From assembly GCA_024345305.1 (NCBI GenBank), contig BRON01000015.1, positions 682,001 to 746,000 of the forward strand: a stretch of 64,000 nucleotides of DNA, in the 5' to 3' direction. This stretch comes from Mrakia gelida. Lineage: Eukaryota; Basidiomycota; Tremellomycetes; Cystofilobasidiales; Mrakiaceae. The notes beneath the pieces were generated by a model. It saw only the letters and a list, made by a program, of their open reading frames with translations. It made no database searches and had not been told where the DNA came from. Positions within the stretch are counted from its first letter, which is position 1. Each line of letters starts with the position of its first letter. Shown here piece by piece: positions 12,201-23,086 of the stretch. Both the position numbers and the translations under genes were made by a program.

Positions 12201-12866
12201 CCAAACACCCACGTCCGTGAGACCGACAACGACCTTACCGAGCAGCCAAAACACGACGCGACGAAAGGTCAGCGACTCCTCTGCATCTCTCGTCTTTTGC
12301 CTTCAAGGACTCACAGCTGAAGCCGAGTAGATATCGATGAACCTGAGAGGGGGGGTACATCAGGTCAGCAAGCTCGCTGGAGAGTCGAACGGGAGGGAAA
12401 GTAGGACGCACTGCGCTGCCGAAAAGAGAGCGAGCAAAAACCATCTTTTCCTCCTCATGCTCGGAGCAACCATAGGGCAGTCTCCCTTGTAAGGAGTTTG
12501 GGACTCAGTCTCGAGACATCTGACGGGTCCAGAACTAATTTCGAAGAGAGGCGAAAGGAAGAAGCCTCAGTCCAGTCAGCTTCGAGCTCGTTCGGAAATC
12601 TCCGATGAAGGAACGAGGAAAAGCGAGTGAGCGAGAAGGTTGTAGAGAAACAGAAGGGCTCACGTCGTAAGAGTGACAGTCGAGGCTCTGAAGGCAGCTG
12701 AGGTTCGTCGATGGAAGCCAGGAGGAAGGGTGGGGGGAGGTCCTCGAAAGACTTCCTCGTTGTTGGATCGAGTGGCTGCGAGGGAGGGTGTTCTGATGCT
12801 TCCTCCAGCGAGTTGAGTCCCCTCGGGAGATGCGAGGGTAGCGGTGCTGCTTCGTGCGCTGTCCAT
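9282..12866 (-). CDS. MFS drug:H+ antiporter (DHA2/Atr1-like), 22 exons
   Basis: Exons: 12664-12866, 12412-12519, 12315-12342, 12213-12233, 12105-12146, 11984-11996, 11875-11906, 11794-11763, 11576-11683, 11469-11477, 11263-11372, 11139-11186, 10881-11054, 10744-10809, 10589-10667, 10451-10507, 10304-10381, 9969-10174, 9781-9867, 9676-9700, 9592-9611, 9282-9505. Summed exons give 1,770 nt, 589 residues, with every phase consistent. The protein has a 70-residue cytosolic N-terminus and about 14 hydrophobic segments, as expected for the DHA2 class: FIDIYSASAVVVGLTD, GGRIADISSPKWVFLVGFF, LRAASGVGAALTIPAALNL, IAIFGGCGAIANVLG, GVTAGVVIIGGGAVPP and AGVAGGVFNSSLQLGVAIF. It should sit in the plasma or vacuolar membrane and export small molecules by proton antiport; the substrate is unknown. 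Exons of 9 nt (11469-11477) and 13 nt (11984-11996) are needed to keep frame. Confidence 0.85.
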
Positions 12867-13129
12867 TCTCTATAGTGAAGAAGAGGATGGAGGGTGGTGG
12901 GGGGGGTGATGGTTTGAAGCGAGGAAGGAGATGGCGAACTTGGAGGAGGAGGAGGAGGTCCAGCTGACGCGTCAAAACCTCGGCTCGATAAGCCACAATC
13001 TTCCGACTGCGCTCGTCCTCTCCTCCATCGAAGCTTTGTAGCTTTTCAGTGTTTTGACTGGGGGTCAAGTGTGATCTGTAGCTCCAAGTTTCTCATGCGA
13101 GAACGAGCGAGACTCACAAACAACCTCAT

Positions 13130-15584
13130 CTAATTCCCTCGACGCGTCTCCTTCGCCTTCTTCCCTCGTCCTCCACCGAACCAACCTTCCATCCACCCCT
13201 TCGACGTTCCTTCCACCGCCATCGACCCAGTAGGAACTCCGGCCCCGAAAGCACCCTCTCCCAACCCCCATCCTTCCAACAACCTCTCCAAACCCGTCGC
13301 TTCGTGTCCTCCCGACTTCCCATCGCTCGCGCGACCAAAGACCGTGGGCGCTCGATTGAAAAGCTTCCAGGTCTCGTCTTCCTCTCCTTCGTCCTCGTTG
13401 AGTCCTGTTGGCCGTTGTCGGAGAGGATGAGCGTTGGAGGAAGCAGGGAGAGGAGTCCAATCCATCGCTGCGTCGTCGCGTTCGCTTTCGGAGGTTTGGA
13501 CTTGGTTGTGAGGAGGGTTGGGCCAGGTTGGAGGAGCTCCGAAGAGAGGGTGGTGAGGTCGACCGAAGATGTCGAGGGATGAGGGAGGTTGGGAAGAGGA
13601 GGAACTGAAGGGAGGAGGCGTGTGAGTTGGTGTGGGTAGAGGGAAGGAGGAGGAGGGATTCGAGTGAAGGCTGTTGAGGTTGGAGTCCGAAGGGTGGGAG
13701 GAGAGAAGTTGAGAGGATGACGCGTTCGAGCGAGTGAGTTTGATGGGTCGAAGGGGTTTGGGAGGTGGGAAGATGGCGGTGAAGAGGAAGACGAGAAGAA
13801 CCTGGGGAGGAGAACGAAGGGAAACGAATGAGCTCAGCTTCGAGGGACTCTCGAAAATGCCGAGACGCGACGTCCTGAAGAGAACAAGCGACTTGCCAGT
13901 GATTCGACGGCGAGATGAATTCCGAGGAAGGTTTTGAGGTAGAGGGAAGAAGACCACCACTCGTCCGGGATCCATCCTTCTTGACTGATGGTGACGAGGA
14001 AGGACGTGATGAGTCGAATTGGGTAAAGGGCGATCATCTGCTGCTTCCGAGCCTACAGAGAGAAAGCAAGAAGGATGAGACTCAGTTTATACAGATTCGG
14101 ATATCGAAAGCCGAGAAGATGAACTCACCGTTCGCTGTCTCCTCAGCCAACCTGGCGGACGACTCGACGCGACGCGATTTAGCGGGTCCCAGCCTAACCA
14201 CAGAATCGAGACGACTGCGAGTCCGATTAGAGATCCTACAGGAGGCCGGAATATCGAAGAGGAGGCTGGAGAGCGCGAGAGGAAGAGTGCTGTGTGAGAA
14301 GATGAGCGAAACGAACGAAGCGCGTCAGTGAGCTCTTCAGTCCTCGTGTTCGGCGAGAGTAGGATCCCGAGGAAGGGACTGACAAGATACGAGGAAGCTG
14401 ATACTGAAGAGGAGCGACACTATCCACAGAGCACCTCGAAGAAGCCAGGATGCCGTCTGGATCGAAGAGGTTCGAGAGCGAGCGACGACTGAGGGATCCT
14501 GGGGGGCGAGGGAGGATGAGGAGAAGGATGGGTGAACCGAGGAGCTGTGATTGAGAAACCCGTTGAGAGCTGACGTCTTGGCCCTGCGCGTTCGAGAAGG
14601 GAGGAGATGTCAGCTCAGCAGAAGCAAGCGAGAAGGATGTTGAACGAACGAACCGATAGTCTCCTTGCCGAATGAGCTCCTCTGCTGTGGGCTCGCAATT
14701 CGAGCATAGCGGCGGATAGCGTTCCAGAACAGACGCCTTGTACTCTGGTAAGCGAGCGAGCATTTCGGGGTAGGAGGGGTCCTGAGGGAGGAAGACGGCG
14801 AGAGGGAAGACGTGAGACGGAGTACGGCACGACAGCTCGAGAAACCGAGGAACTCACGTCGTCGTCCGGCAGATAATTGGCGAAGAGGTTGATGATCAGA
14901 GAGTGGTTGGTGGTACACGACGTGCAGAAAGGTGATTTGGAGGCTGGGGTGATGAAGGACGTCGAGGGAGTCGTTGCTGTTGACGAGACGTGGAACGAGG
15001 AGAGAAGGGAAGTGAGGTTGAGCTCGAGGATCAAAGGGAACGAGGGGTCTACGGGATGAGAGACCGACTGACCTCGTTTCGAGAAGGAGCCCTTATTCTC
15101 TGCTGGATCGTGCATCAAGTAGTGATCTGTCAGAGTCTCCCCAGCCTTCAAAATCGAAGAAAGGAGAGAGGGAGGAGAAAGCGGTCAGCTTCGACGCTCC
15201 TTCCCTCCGTCCCGTCCTTCGCCCTGCCAGCTCCCGTCGGACGGCAAGAACGATGGACTCACAGCATCCCATCCATTCCAGCAATCACAACGAGAGCAGA
15301 ACCACTTAAATCCTGCTTGACCATGCTGTTGTTGTCGCTGAAGCTGTTTCGAGCGAGTGCCTTCTCTCCGTCCTCCCTCCGTCGACGGTCGCTTGGGAAC
15401 GGCTCCAGCTTCGAACGAGGTCTTGTAGAGACAGAAGTGGCACTGCAGAGTTGTCGGAGAGGAGGAAGAGGAGGAGAAGAGCATGAACAGAGCCCAAGGG
15501 TATATCTGCCGAGGGAAGAGGAGGAGGGAAAGAGACTGATGACGGTTTGAAAGTCAAACGAGCTTCGAGCTCACGAACGTCCAT
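13130..15584 (-). CDS. IMA1: Ima1/TMEM201-like inner nuclear membrane protein
   Basis: Nine exons: 15579-15584, 15263-15505, 15073-15145, 14858-14976, 14654-14781, 14384-14583, 14129-14289, 13897-14052, 13130-13801 (585 residues). The N-terminal half matches the Ima1_N zinc-binding domain: CHFC, then WFCSRCDCWNGWDA, the HYLMHDPAE region, FCTSCTTNHSLIINLFANYL and RYPPLCSNCEPTAEELIRQ. Four hydrophobic segments follow (ALWIVSLLFSISFLVS; SLIGLAVVSILWLG; RLITSFLVTI; VLLVFLFTAIF), then a long disordered S/P-rich tail. The family links the inner nuclear membrane to chromatin and the cytoskeleton. The intron at 13802-13896 has a GC donor (GCAAGT). The start is uncertain: ATG 15584 gives a 6-nt first exon; ATG 15484 inside exon 2 is the alternative. 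Confidence 0.8.
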
Positions 15585-15618
15585 CTTCTTCCCCTCCCTC
15601 CCGTTCCCTTCTTCAGCA

Positions 15619-16869
15619 ATGTCAGACCTTTTCAAACTAGGACTCGAGATAGGAACAGGAGGACAGAAGAATTCATCAGATCCGTCTTCCATCCACGTCG
15701 CTCCTCCTCCTCCCTCACCGCCAGCAGCTTCAGCCTCGACCTCGACTCCATCGGTACGTCCCTTCTCCTTCTCCTTCCCTCCTCCTCTTCGTCGCTCATA
15801 GCATCTCGCTGATCCGTCTTTGCCTTCCTCTGGGTCCAGACATCATCACCCGACTCTCCACGGACCCTTCGCCAGCTCACGACGGAGCTGCTCCAAACCG
15901 AGAGGCTTTACATCAAGAGACTCAGAGCTCTGAAGGAGGTGAGCTCGTTCAGCCTTCTACCGCTCCTCCCCTCCTCCCCCCCCCCCCCCCCCCCCCCGGC
16001 TTCCCTCGCTTTTCCAGCATCTGACTCAACTTGGCTTTACCCATCTTGCTTCCCTAACAGACCTACGCAGATCCCCTCCGCTCCAACGCTCTCGACTCCT
16101 CCAAATCCGTCGAGATCCTCAACGCCGACGACACGCTCGTCCTGTTCTCAAACATCGACGAAATCCTCCCTCTCAACGAGGAGTTCATATCGGAGATCTG
16201 GTTGATCTCGACGGGACTGAGCGGGACGAGCGATACGATCGGAGATGTGGTGCTGAAACATGTTCGTCTCGTCTTTCCTGAGCCCTCTTGCGAACGTGTC
16301 GTCGCGGCTGACCGTGGTTGTTTTCCCTCTCTCTGCCCTAACAGTTCAAGAACGAAAAGTTCCAGAAGGAGTACAAGAGCTACATCGAGGGCTTTGGAGG
16401 TGTGCTGGCGAAGTACGAGGAGCTGCTAGTCGCGAGGACGCAGTTCGCACCTTTCCTCAAAGTTCGTCGTCGTCTTTCTTTTCACCTTCCTCTCTCGTTC
16501 TTACCTTCTCGAGCTAATGATCCTCTTCTCGTGTGAACCAGGTAGCCGACGGTAAGATCGAAGACCTCCCTGGAGTCGGACTCAAGGACCTGCTGAAGGA
16601 TCCCGTCTCGCGTCTCGCGAGGTACATTCTCCTTTTCGGTTCGCGTCGTTTCTCTTCCCCCTCCTCCACCCGTTTCGCTCGGCCTGCTTCCTCACACTGA
16701 CCCGGCTCTCATTCGTTTCCCTTTTGCAGCCATGATCACCTCCCTGGAAGAAGTCGACGAACCTCAACGCGCGAAGCTGGACGAAGCGACCGAGATCGTC
16801 TGGGAGATCGTTGGAGGTCGTCCGGAGAAGAAAGTGGTAGCTGCTACAGTGGAGGAGACGGAGGCTTGA
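15619..16869 (+). CDS. Stand-alone Dbl-homology (RhoGEF) domain protein
   Basis: Six exons: 15619-15753, 15840-15938, 16061-16261, 16345-16461, 16542-16638, 16730-16869 (262 residues, stop 16867-16869). After a 45-residue S/P-rich leader the whole protein is a DH-like fold: TLRQLTTELLQTERLYIKRL (conserved region 1), LVLFSNIDEILPLNEEFISEI, KEYKSYIEGFGGVL, DPVSRLARYILLF (conserved region 3) and a final helix ending IVWEIVGG. DH domains catalyse GDP/GTP exchange on Rho-type GTPases. No PH, BAR or CNH domain follows, whereas fungal RhoGEFs are usually large and multi-domain. The exon 5 donor is GTTCGC at 16639; an apparent donor at 16622 would cut the conserved RYILL block and shift frame. Only 34 bases separate its ATG from the proposed IMA1 ATG. 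Confidence 0.75.
15976..15997 (+). repeat. Poly-C tract in an intron
   Basis: An uninterrupted run of 22 C lies in the intron between exons 2 and 3 of the DH-domain gene, just upstream of its acceptor region. It may serve as an extreme polypyrimidine tract, and it is a likely site of length errors. Confidence 0.9.
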
Positions 16870-17376
16870 GAATGTATATGTTTCTTTCCGGTGTGAGTGC
16901 GAGAGGCTACTGGATGTAAGGACAGAACAGGAAGGGGACGGGGGATGGATTTCGACGCGTCGACCACAGCTGAGTTTTCGTCGACGACGCTCGAGATGCG
17001 AGAAAGGTGATGGGTACGGGCAAAAACGAGGGAAGCAAAATAAAACAAGTACAAAGCAAAAACAAACATATCTTCCTCCCAGGGCGGTGACGTAGATCCG
17101 AGGAGAGCGAAGACGAGGGCGAGGGAGATGAGATGCGACGACGAGTTTGAGCTCGACCTGACGAAGGAAAGAGGGAGGTGTAAGAGGGAGAAAGCCGAAC
17201 GAGGTGTCAGAACTCTTACGAAAGCGTGGGAAGACTCGAGAGACCCGAGGACAAACGGAAAAAAGATGATAAAACTCACCTCGGGCCGATCCGTTCGCGT
17301 CGAACGTCCCTTTCCTCTCCGCCCCTCTCCCTCCCCTTCCAACCTCTCAACCCTCCCCAACCAAACCGTCTGTAAT
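16870..17376. other. Convergent intergenic region
   Basis: About 500 bases between convergent stop codons. It contains one GACGCGTC (about 16955) and A-rich stretches near 17030-17060 compatible with 3' ends on both strands. No gene is seen. Confidence 0.5.
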
Positions 17377-18507
17377 CTACTTCCCACTCTTAAACGGACT
17401 CTGGTTCCTAAACTCCGCTGCAATAGCGTTGTTGGCTGCCTTCTCGCTCTCCTTGGTGGGTGGAGCGAGGACGTTGCTTCCTGCTCCGGCGTGGATGGGC
17501 GGGCGAGCCATGTTGGGATCCTGAGCGTAGTCTCGGAGAGCGTAAAAGAGGGTGACCTTGTCGAGGACTTCTTCGCTGGTGTATTCGGGGTGGCGTCTGA
17601 GTGAGAGAAGAGAGGGGCAGGAGGGGAAGGAAGAGAGGGAAGGGGAGGTTTGGTGAGCTCGTGCGTTTTCGGTTCGCTGCTCTTCACGCCGTCCTTTGCT
17701 CGCTTCGGGACGAGCTCGCTCCAGACAGGTATCCGCACAGGGGGTAGCGAGGGTAAGGAAGAGAGCTAGATGGACGTACTTTCCCCATTCCAGAGTCGCA
17801 TACGCGCCGTACGCCTTGTAGGCGACGGTCGCGCAGATGAAAGCCGAGACGGGGATGAGGAGGGTACTCTTCACTTTACTTGGAGCGAGTTGGGGAAAAC
17901 CTGAAGCTACCGCTCTATTGGCACCGCGCCTGTGGACGAACATGGGAAGGAGGGCACCCACTGTAGCGGCGATCTGAGAAGAGCGGGAGGAGGGGGACAC
18001 GAACGGGGAAGGAGAAAGCGAGTCAGCTCTGGGAGAAGGAGGAAACACGAGGAGGGAGAGTTGATGTAAGGAGGAGGTAGTGGTGGATGTGTTGCCGTCA
18101 CAAAGAGATGGGTGGGACGGAGAGAGGTGTAGGACGAAGGGAGGAAGGACGGAGGGGAGCGGAGGGGAGGGGAGGGGAGGGAAAGAAAAGAGAGAGGGCT
18201 TGATGAGAAGGAGATGAACGAACGAATCCCGCACCTCCAGCGGCGCCCACTGAACGAGAGATGAAGACGAAGAGATGGTCAGTCAGTAGGAGGTTGCGAT
18301 GAAGATGCAGCGAGTGGAGGAGGCGACGGGACGGAAGGAAGAGAGGAAGGGGTGAGGGAGCGAAGGAAGGCAACGTCGAAGCTCACTTGTCTCCGCGATA
18401 TCCTCAGGTTCGTCTGGTTTGTACCGTCCCGCCTTGATGTAAGGATCGAAGATGTTGTAGCTCACCCCCATAGCCATCAGAACAGGGTACTTCTTATCAC
18501 GATCCAT
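17377..18507 (-). CDS. Small predicted membrane protein, function unknown
   Basis: Four exons: 18387-18507, 18224-18249, 17780-17973, 17377-17596 (186 residues, consistent phases). The N-terminal 40 residues are polar (start MDRDKKYPVLMAMGVSYN). Two hydrophobic stretches follow, AGFIAATVGALLPMFV (about residues 47-62) and TLLIPVSAFICATVAYKAYG (about 86-106). The C-terminal 75 residues are hydrophilic and include HPEYTSEEVLDKVTLF. There is no obvious cleavable signal. I do not recognise the family. A small two-helix protein of an inner organelle membrane is plausible from size and shape, but that is inference only. Confidence 0.65.
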
Positions 18508-18827
18508 GGCGAGAGAGAGAGGAGGGGAGAGGGGAGAGAGAAACGAAGGAGAAGGGGAGGAGCTGGTCGTTGAACGTTGAAGGTCAAACGGCCCTTCCTC
18601 CTCGAGATCATCTCCTAGATCTTCGAGATAGAAAAAAAAAGTGGACGTCTGGAGAGGCTCTAGATATTCCGTCTGTATCCAGAAACTCTCACTGAGCGAA
18701 AAAGAGCGGAACCAAACCAAAAACCCAGGAAGAGAGGGCAAGAGCTCAACACCTCGAGCTCAACTCCACCGAACCGCCACTCCTCCCTTCTCTCTCCCTC
18801 CCTCCCCTTCCCCTTCTCTCTGCCAGG
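18508..18827. other. Divergent intergenic region
   Basis: About 320 bases shared by the unknown membrane-protein gene (-) and PSO2 (+). The plus-strand side just before ATG 18828 is strongly C/T-rich. No further gene is seen. Confidence 0.5.
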
Positions 18828-21800
18828 ATGGCCAAGAAACGTGCTCTCCCTACTCAATCAAACACTCTCCTTTCCTTCTTCTCCAAAGGGACCCCTTCGA
18901 CCTCGTCCTCGTCGTCGAAACCTGCGAAGAAGAAGGTCAAGACGGAAGGGAGCTCCGTGAATCATCCCGTCTGTCTCCTCGACTCCTCAGACGACGAGCA
19001 CGTCGTGCTTCTACAGGAACAAGCAGACGTCAAGGGGAAGGGGAAGGGGAAGGTCAAACAGGAGATCATCGACCTACCCGATTCGTCGCAGGAGGTCGTC
19101 AAGCTCAAGAAGGGAAAGCCTAAGAAGGAAGAGGTGGAGGAGGAGGACGAGGTTCAGCTTCAAGTCGATCAAGACCTACCTTCCAACGACGACGAGGACG
19201 ATGGCATCTTGGGAGCAGACGAATTCGATGCCTTAATGGAGTCGGTAGGAGAGTCAGTCGGAGCGTCTAGGACGTCGTGCCAGAAGTGGGAGGACCAACA
19301 CCAACCTCTCCCCTCGACGTCCGCTCTCAAACAAGCTCGAGTCCCTTCCCCTCTCCTTCCCTCCGCCCGTCGAACGTCTCCCTCTTCGGTCGCAGGACCT
19401 TCCAACCCAACCAGAGGTCGACTCTCCATCACTCCCAAGTCGGCCGATCTTCCTCAGGTCATCGATCTTGATGAGGACGAACCCAACGACGAGCAGGACG
19501 AGTTCGGATTCGGAGACTTCGACGACGACGGAGGATGGAACGCCGAGGACGACGAGCAGGGAGAGCAGGATGACCCTGGAGAGGAGGATCTCGAGGATGG
19601 GTTGGGAGAGAGGGAGGAGGACGAGTTCGACGAGGGATTCAGAGGATACGCGGACGAGGTCATGATCGCGGAGGACGACGAGGACGATCAGGTTCGTTCC
19701 CTCTTCCTCTTTCTGCTGTTCGAGTAGAAACTGACCTTCGACTTTGTTCCTCCCACCTACAGCATCTCGCTTCACCTCCCAAACCCTTCCGATCCATCTC
19801 CTCCTTCCAACACGTCCTCGCTCGACCTCCTTCCCCTCCACCTCGACCTCCTCCTAAACGAGACGCGTTCGCCATTCTCATGTCGAAGGACAAGCAGCAC
19901 GAGGACGAGCTTTGGAAGGATGTTGAGGAGGATCAGAGCATCAAGAGAGGTGGAAAGGTGATTCCGTATGGGGAGCGTAGGAAGGCGCCCTTCTTCAAGG
20001 TTCGTTTCGTCTCGCATTCAGCCCTCCTGCGACGCGACACACCGGAGCTGATTCGAAGACCTTTGTTCCTTTCTCCAACTTTCGAACCGAACAGGTTCTG
20101 ACTGGGATGCCTATTGCCGTCGACGCGTTCAGATACGGAGCCGTGCCTCTTGTCACGACCTAGTGAGTCTCTACTCTTCGTTCGTCGTCGCGTCTCTTGT
20201 CCTCGAGCTGATTTTGACGAACTCGTTCGTTTCTCTCTCTACAGTCTTCTCAGCCACGCTCACTCGGATCACTACACCAACCTCTCGAAGGCATGGAAGA
20301 ATGGACCCATCTACTGCTCTCGTTCGTACCTCGTTTCCCTCCTTACTCTCGTCCCCGCCGCTGACCTCGTCTCTCGTTCATTTTCAGAAACCACCGCCAA
20401 CCTCATTATCCGAAACCTCAAAGTCGATCCGAAATGGGTCAAGGTACTTCCTTACGACATCCCTACCGTTCTACCTAACACTGGAGGAGTCGTCTGCACT
20501 ATGATCTCGGCGAATCACTGTGAGCTCAGTCTTCCCTTTGCTGCCTCTTGACGCGACGACGAACTGGATTTGACGCGACTTCTACTATTATTTCTCTCGC
20601 AGGTCCTGGGTCGTCGATCTTCCTCTTCGAAGGCAAGCGAACGGTGCATGCTGGAGACTCGCCTTACCCTCCCAAGTTCATCGGGTCGAACAAGATCTGG
20701 AGGTACCTTCATTGCGGAGATTTCAGGTTCGTTTTCGTTTCCCTCTCGTCCCGTGGTTTTCCACAGCTTCACGCGCTGATTTGCCTTTGATTCCTCTGTT
20801 CTGCAGAGCTTCACCTCGAATGGTACTTCATCCCGCGATCAAGAAAGCTGCTCTCGACGAGGTTCGTCTTCTCTTCACCGTTGTTCGCGTTTTTCGTCGA
20901 TGCCGACTCCTCCCCTTGCGCCCTTCGTCAAACTCAGATCTACCTCGACACCACCTACCTCAACCCTCAATACTGCTTCCCTCCCCAACCCGTCGTCATC
21001 TCCTCCGTCGCCGAACTCACGTACTCCATCGTTCGAGGAGGTCACCTTCCTCACCAACCCTCGACGGCGAAGGCGGGAGGAGGTGTTTCGGGTTGGTTGA
21101 GGAAGAGCGAGAGCGAGGAGAATAAGGAGGAGAGGGAGATGAAGGAGAGGGTCAAAGGGGAGAGGACGCTCATCGTGGTCGGGACGTATTCTGTCGGGAA
21201 GGAGAGGTTGGCGAAGGGTGAGTCTCGTCGTCGTCCGTCTCCTTCTTCAATCGATCGAAGGGCATACTGACGCACGTTTTCGGGTTTCATCGTTTCCTAG
21301 GTATCGCTCAACGACTCGGAACCAAGATCTACGCCGAACCTCGCAAACGAGCCTACATCGACGCTCAGACGGACGATCCTGCTCTCACCGCTCTGATGAC
21401 TCTTCGATCTTCGGAGGTTCGTCGTCGTCTCGCTTCCTTTGCTCCTCTCTCGTCTCTTACCATCTGACCCTTCCCTCCTCTCCTGCCACCCTTCCTTTCG
21501 CTTTCACAGAGCCAAGTCCATCTCATCCCTCTCAGCGACATCTGCCACGAAGGTCTCTCGAACTACCTCGAACGCTACCATCTCTCCTACGACCGGATCT
21601 TGGGCTACAGACCTACAGGTTGGACCTTCACGCCTACCAAGGGGACGAGTACGAACCCCGAGATCAAGGCTCTCATTGCGAGGGATCAGTCGACGTCGTT
21701 CGACGCAAGGGAGTTGATGCCGACGAGGGGGAGCAGCGAGACGGTCGTGATGTTTGGAGTGCCTTGTAAGTCGACTTCTTCTCCTCTTTCTCGCGTTAGT

Positions 21801-22393
21801 TGGCGCTCGGGTGGTAGAGAAGAGGGCTGATCGTTATCTTTTCGACGTGTTCTTCCCCTCTGCCAGACTCTGAACACTCGAGCTTCTTCGAGTTGACGTG
21901 CTTCGCGATCTCCGTTCCAGGCGAGCCTAAGATGGTTCGTCCTGCTTCCCCCTCTCTCTCGCCTTCTCCCTCTTCCTCCCCCATACTGACCTACCTGTAC
22001 CTCTCTTTCATCTGCGACTCCTTTAGATTCCAACCGTCAACGTCAGCACCAAGAAATCGCGAGACAAGATGGAAGTCTGGTTCGTTCACCTCCCTCTTCT
22101 CGCCTCTCCTTGCTCCACTCCTTCCTTTCCTCACCCCGAGCTGACCTCTCTTCCTCTCTCTCTACCTCTCTCTCGACGTCCCTCACGCACGCAGGATCAA
22201 GAAGTGGGCCGCCGAGAAGAAGAAACGAGCGTCAACGAAACAAGCTTCCATCGTCCAGTATCGAGATCTCGAATACGTGAGTGAAAACCTTCCCTTTCTT
22301 TTCGCGTCTCGTCTCGTTTCTCCTCGGAAGAGAAGATTATAAGCTTTCGCTGACTGATTCCCTGTCTACGATCTGCTTTTTCTAAAGTGGTGA
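18828..22393 (+). CDS. PSO2: DNA cross-link repair nuclease, SNM1/Pso2 family
   Basis: Fourteen exons: 18828-19691, 19763-19999, 20095-20162, 20245-20321, 20388-20519, 20603-20726, 20807-20861, 20938-21217, 21301-21416, 21510-21765, 21867-21934, 22027-22079, 22195-22276, 22388-22393 (805 residues). The metallo-beta-lactamase/beta-CASP 5' exonuclease core is clear: LSHAHSDHYTNLSKAW (HxHxDH motif, near residue 395), SANHCPGSSIFLF, VHAGD, IYLDTTYLNP, GTYSVGKERLAKGIA, and the final PYSEHSSFFEL. The enzyme digests past interstrand cross-links in the nucleus. The 330-residue N-terminus is acidic and disordered, and begins with a TLLSFFSK stretch resembling a PCNA-binding motif. The last exon encodes only W and the stop; reading past 22276 without splicing would instead add about 20 residues. 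Confidence 0.92.
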
Positions 22394-23086
22394 TCTCGTT
22401 CTCGTCGATCGCCACCCTCAGGCTTGACGCGTCCTCCCTCGCTCGTCCTTCTCTTCTCCTCTCTGCATCTCCGGTTTCGTATGTTGTACTGTATCAGCAC
22501 CATCTCCAGTTCCTCTCCCTCGATTGATTACGACCCCTACGATACGATACGACCCACTTTCCGCGCTATTTCTGGGAAGGGAGGGAGAGCGTGAAAGAAC
22601 GAACAAGGTCGAGTTCGAAGTGTCTTTGACGCGAGGAGGAGGAGGAAAATGGGCTCCGAAGCTTGCTGCTCGAGACGCGTTATCTGCCCTTCCCTGACCT
22701 TTTTCGACCTGAAAATTTGACCAGGCTGGTGATATGCATGCGAGGAAGACAGCTAGCTAAGAAAATATTCACTCCAAGAGGTTGAAGGTGACGAATCTGA
22801 GGACTGCAAGCTGCGGGTGTTCCTTTGCGAGCTCACCTCGACTTTTCGACGACGTTCCCTTCTTTCCCCCCCATCTGCTTCCCGCCTCCCCCTCCTTCGT
22901 TTTCCCCTCGAGCTCGAGTCCCTCAGCGTGGTCCCCCTTCCTTTCTTCACTCCCAACATCGACGAACGCCGTCGCCCACCTTCGCTTCCTCTTCTCTCTT
23001 CGTCGACCGGTCGACATCCCAACGCCTTCGCGTCCCCTCCTCCCTTCCCTTCCCCTCCCCTCCCCCCTCCTCCCCCTTCGTCAAGG
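22394..23086. other. Intergenic region upstream of the AXL2-like gene
   Basis: About 690 bases between PSO2 and the AXL2-like gene, both on the plus strand. GACGCGTC occurs just after the PSO2 stop (about 22427). The last 200 bases before ATG 23087 are very C/T-rich. No gene is seen. Confidence 0.5.

Noticed and set aside
16622..16629. GTACAT donor in the DH gene exon 5
   Set aside because: Use of it would remove the conserved RYILL block and shift the last exon out of its best frame; GTTCGC at 16639 fits both.
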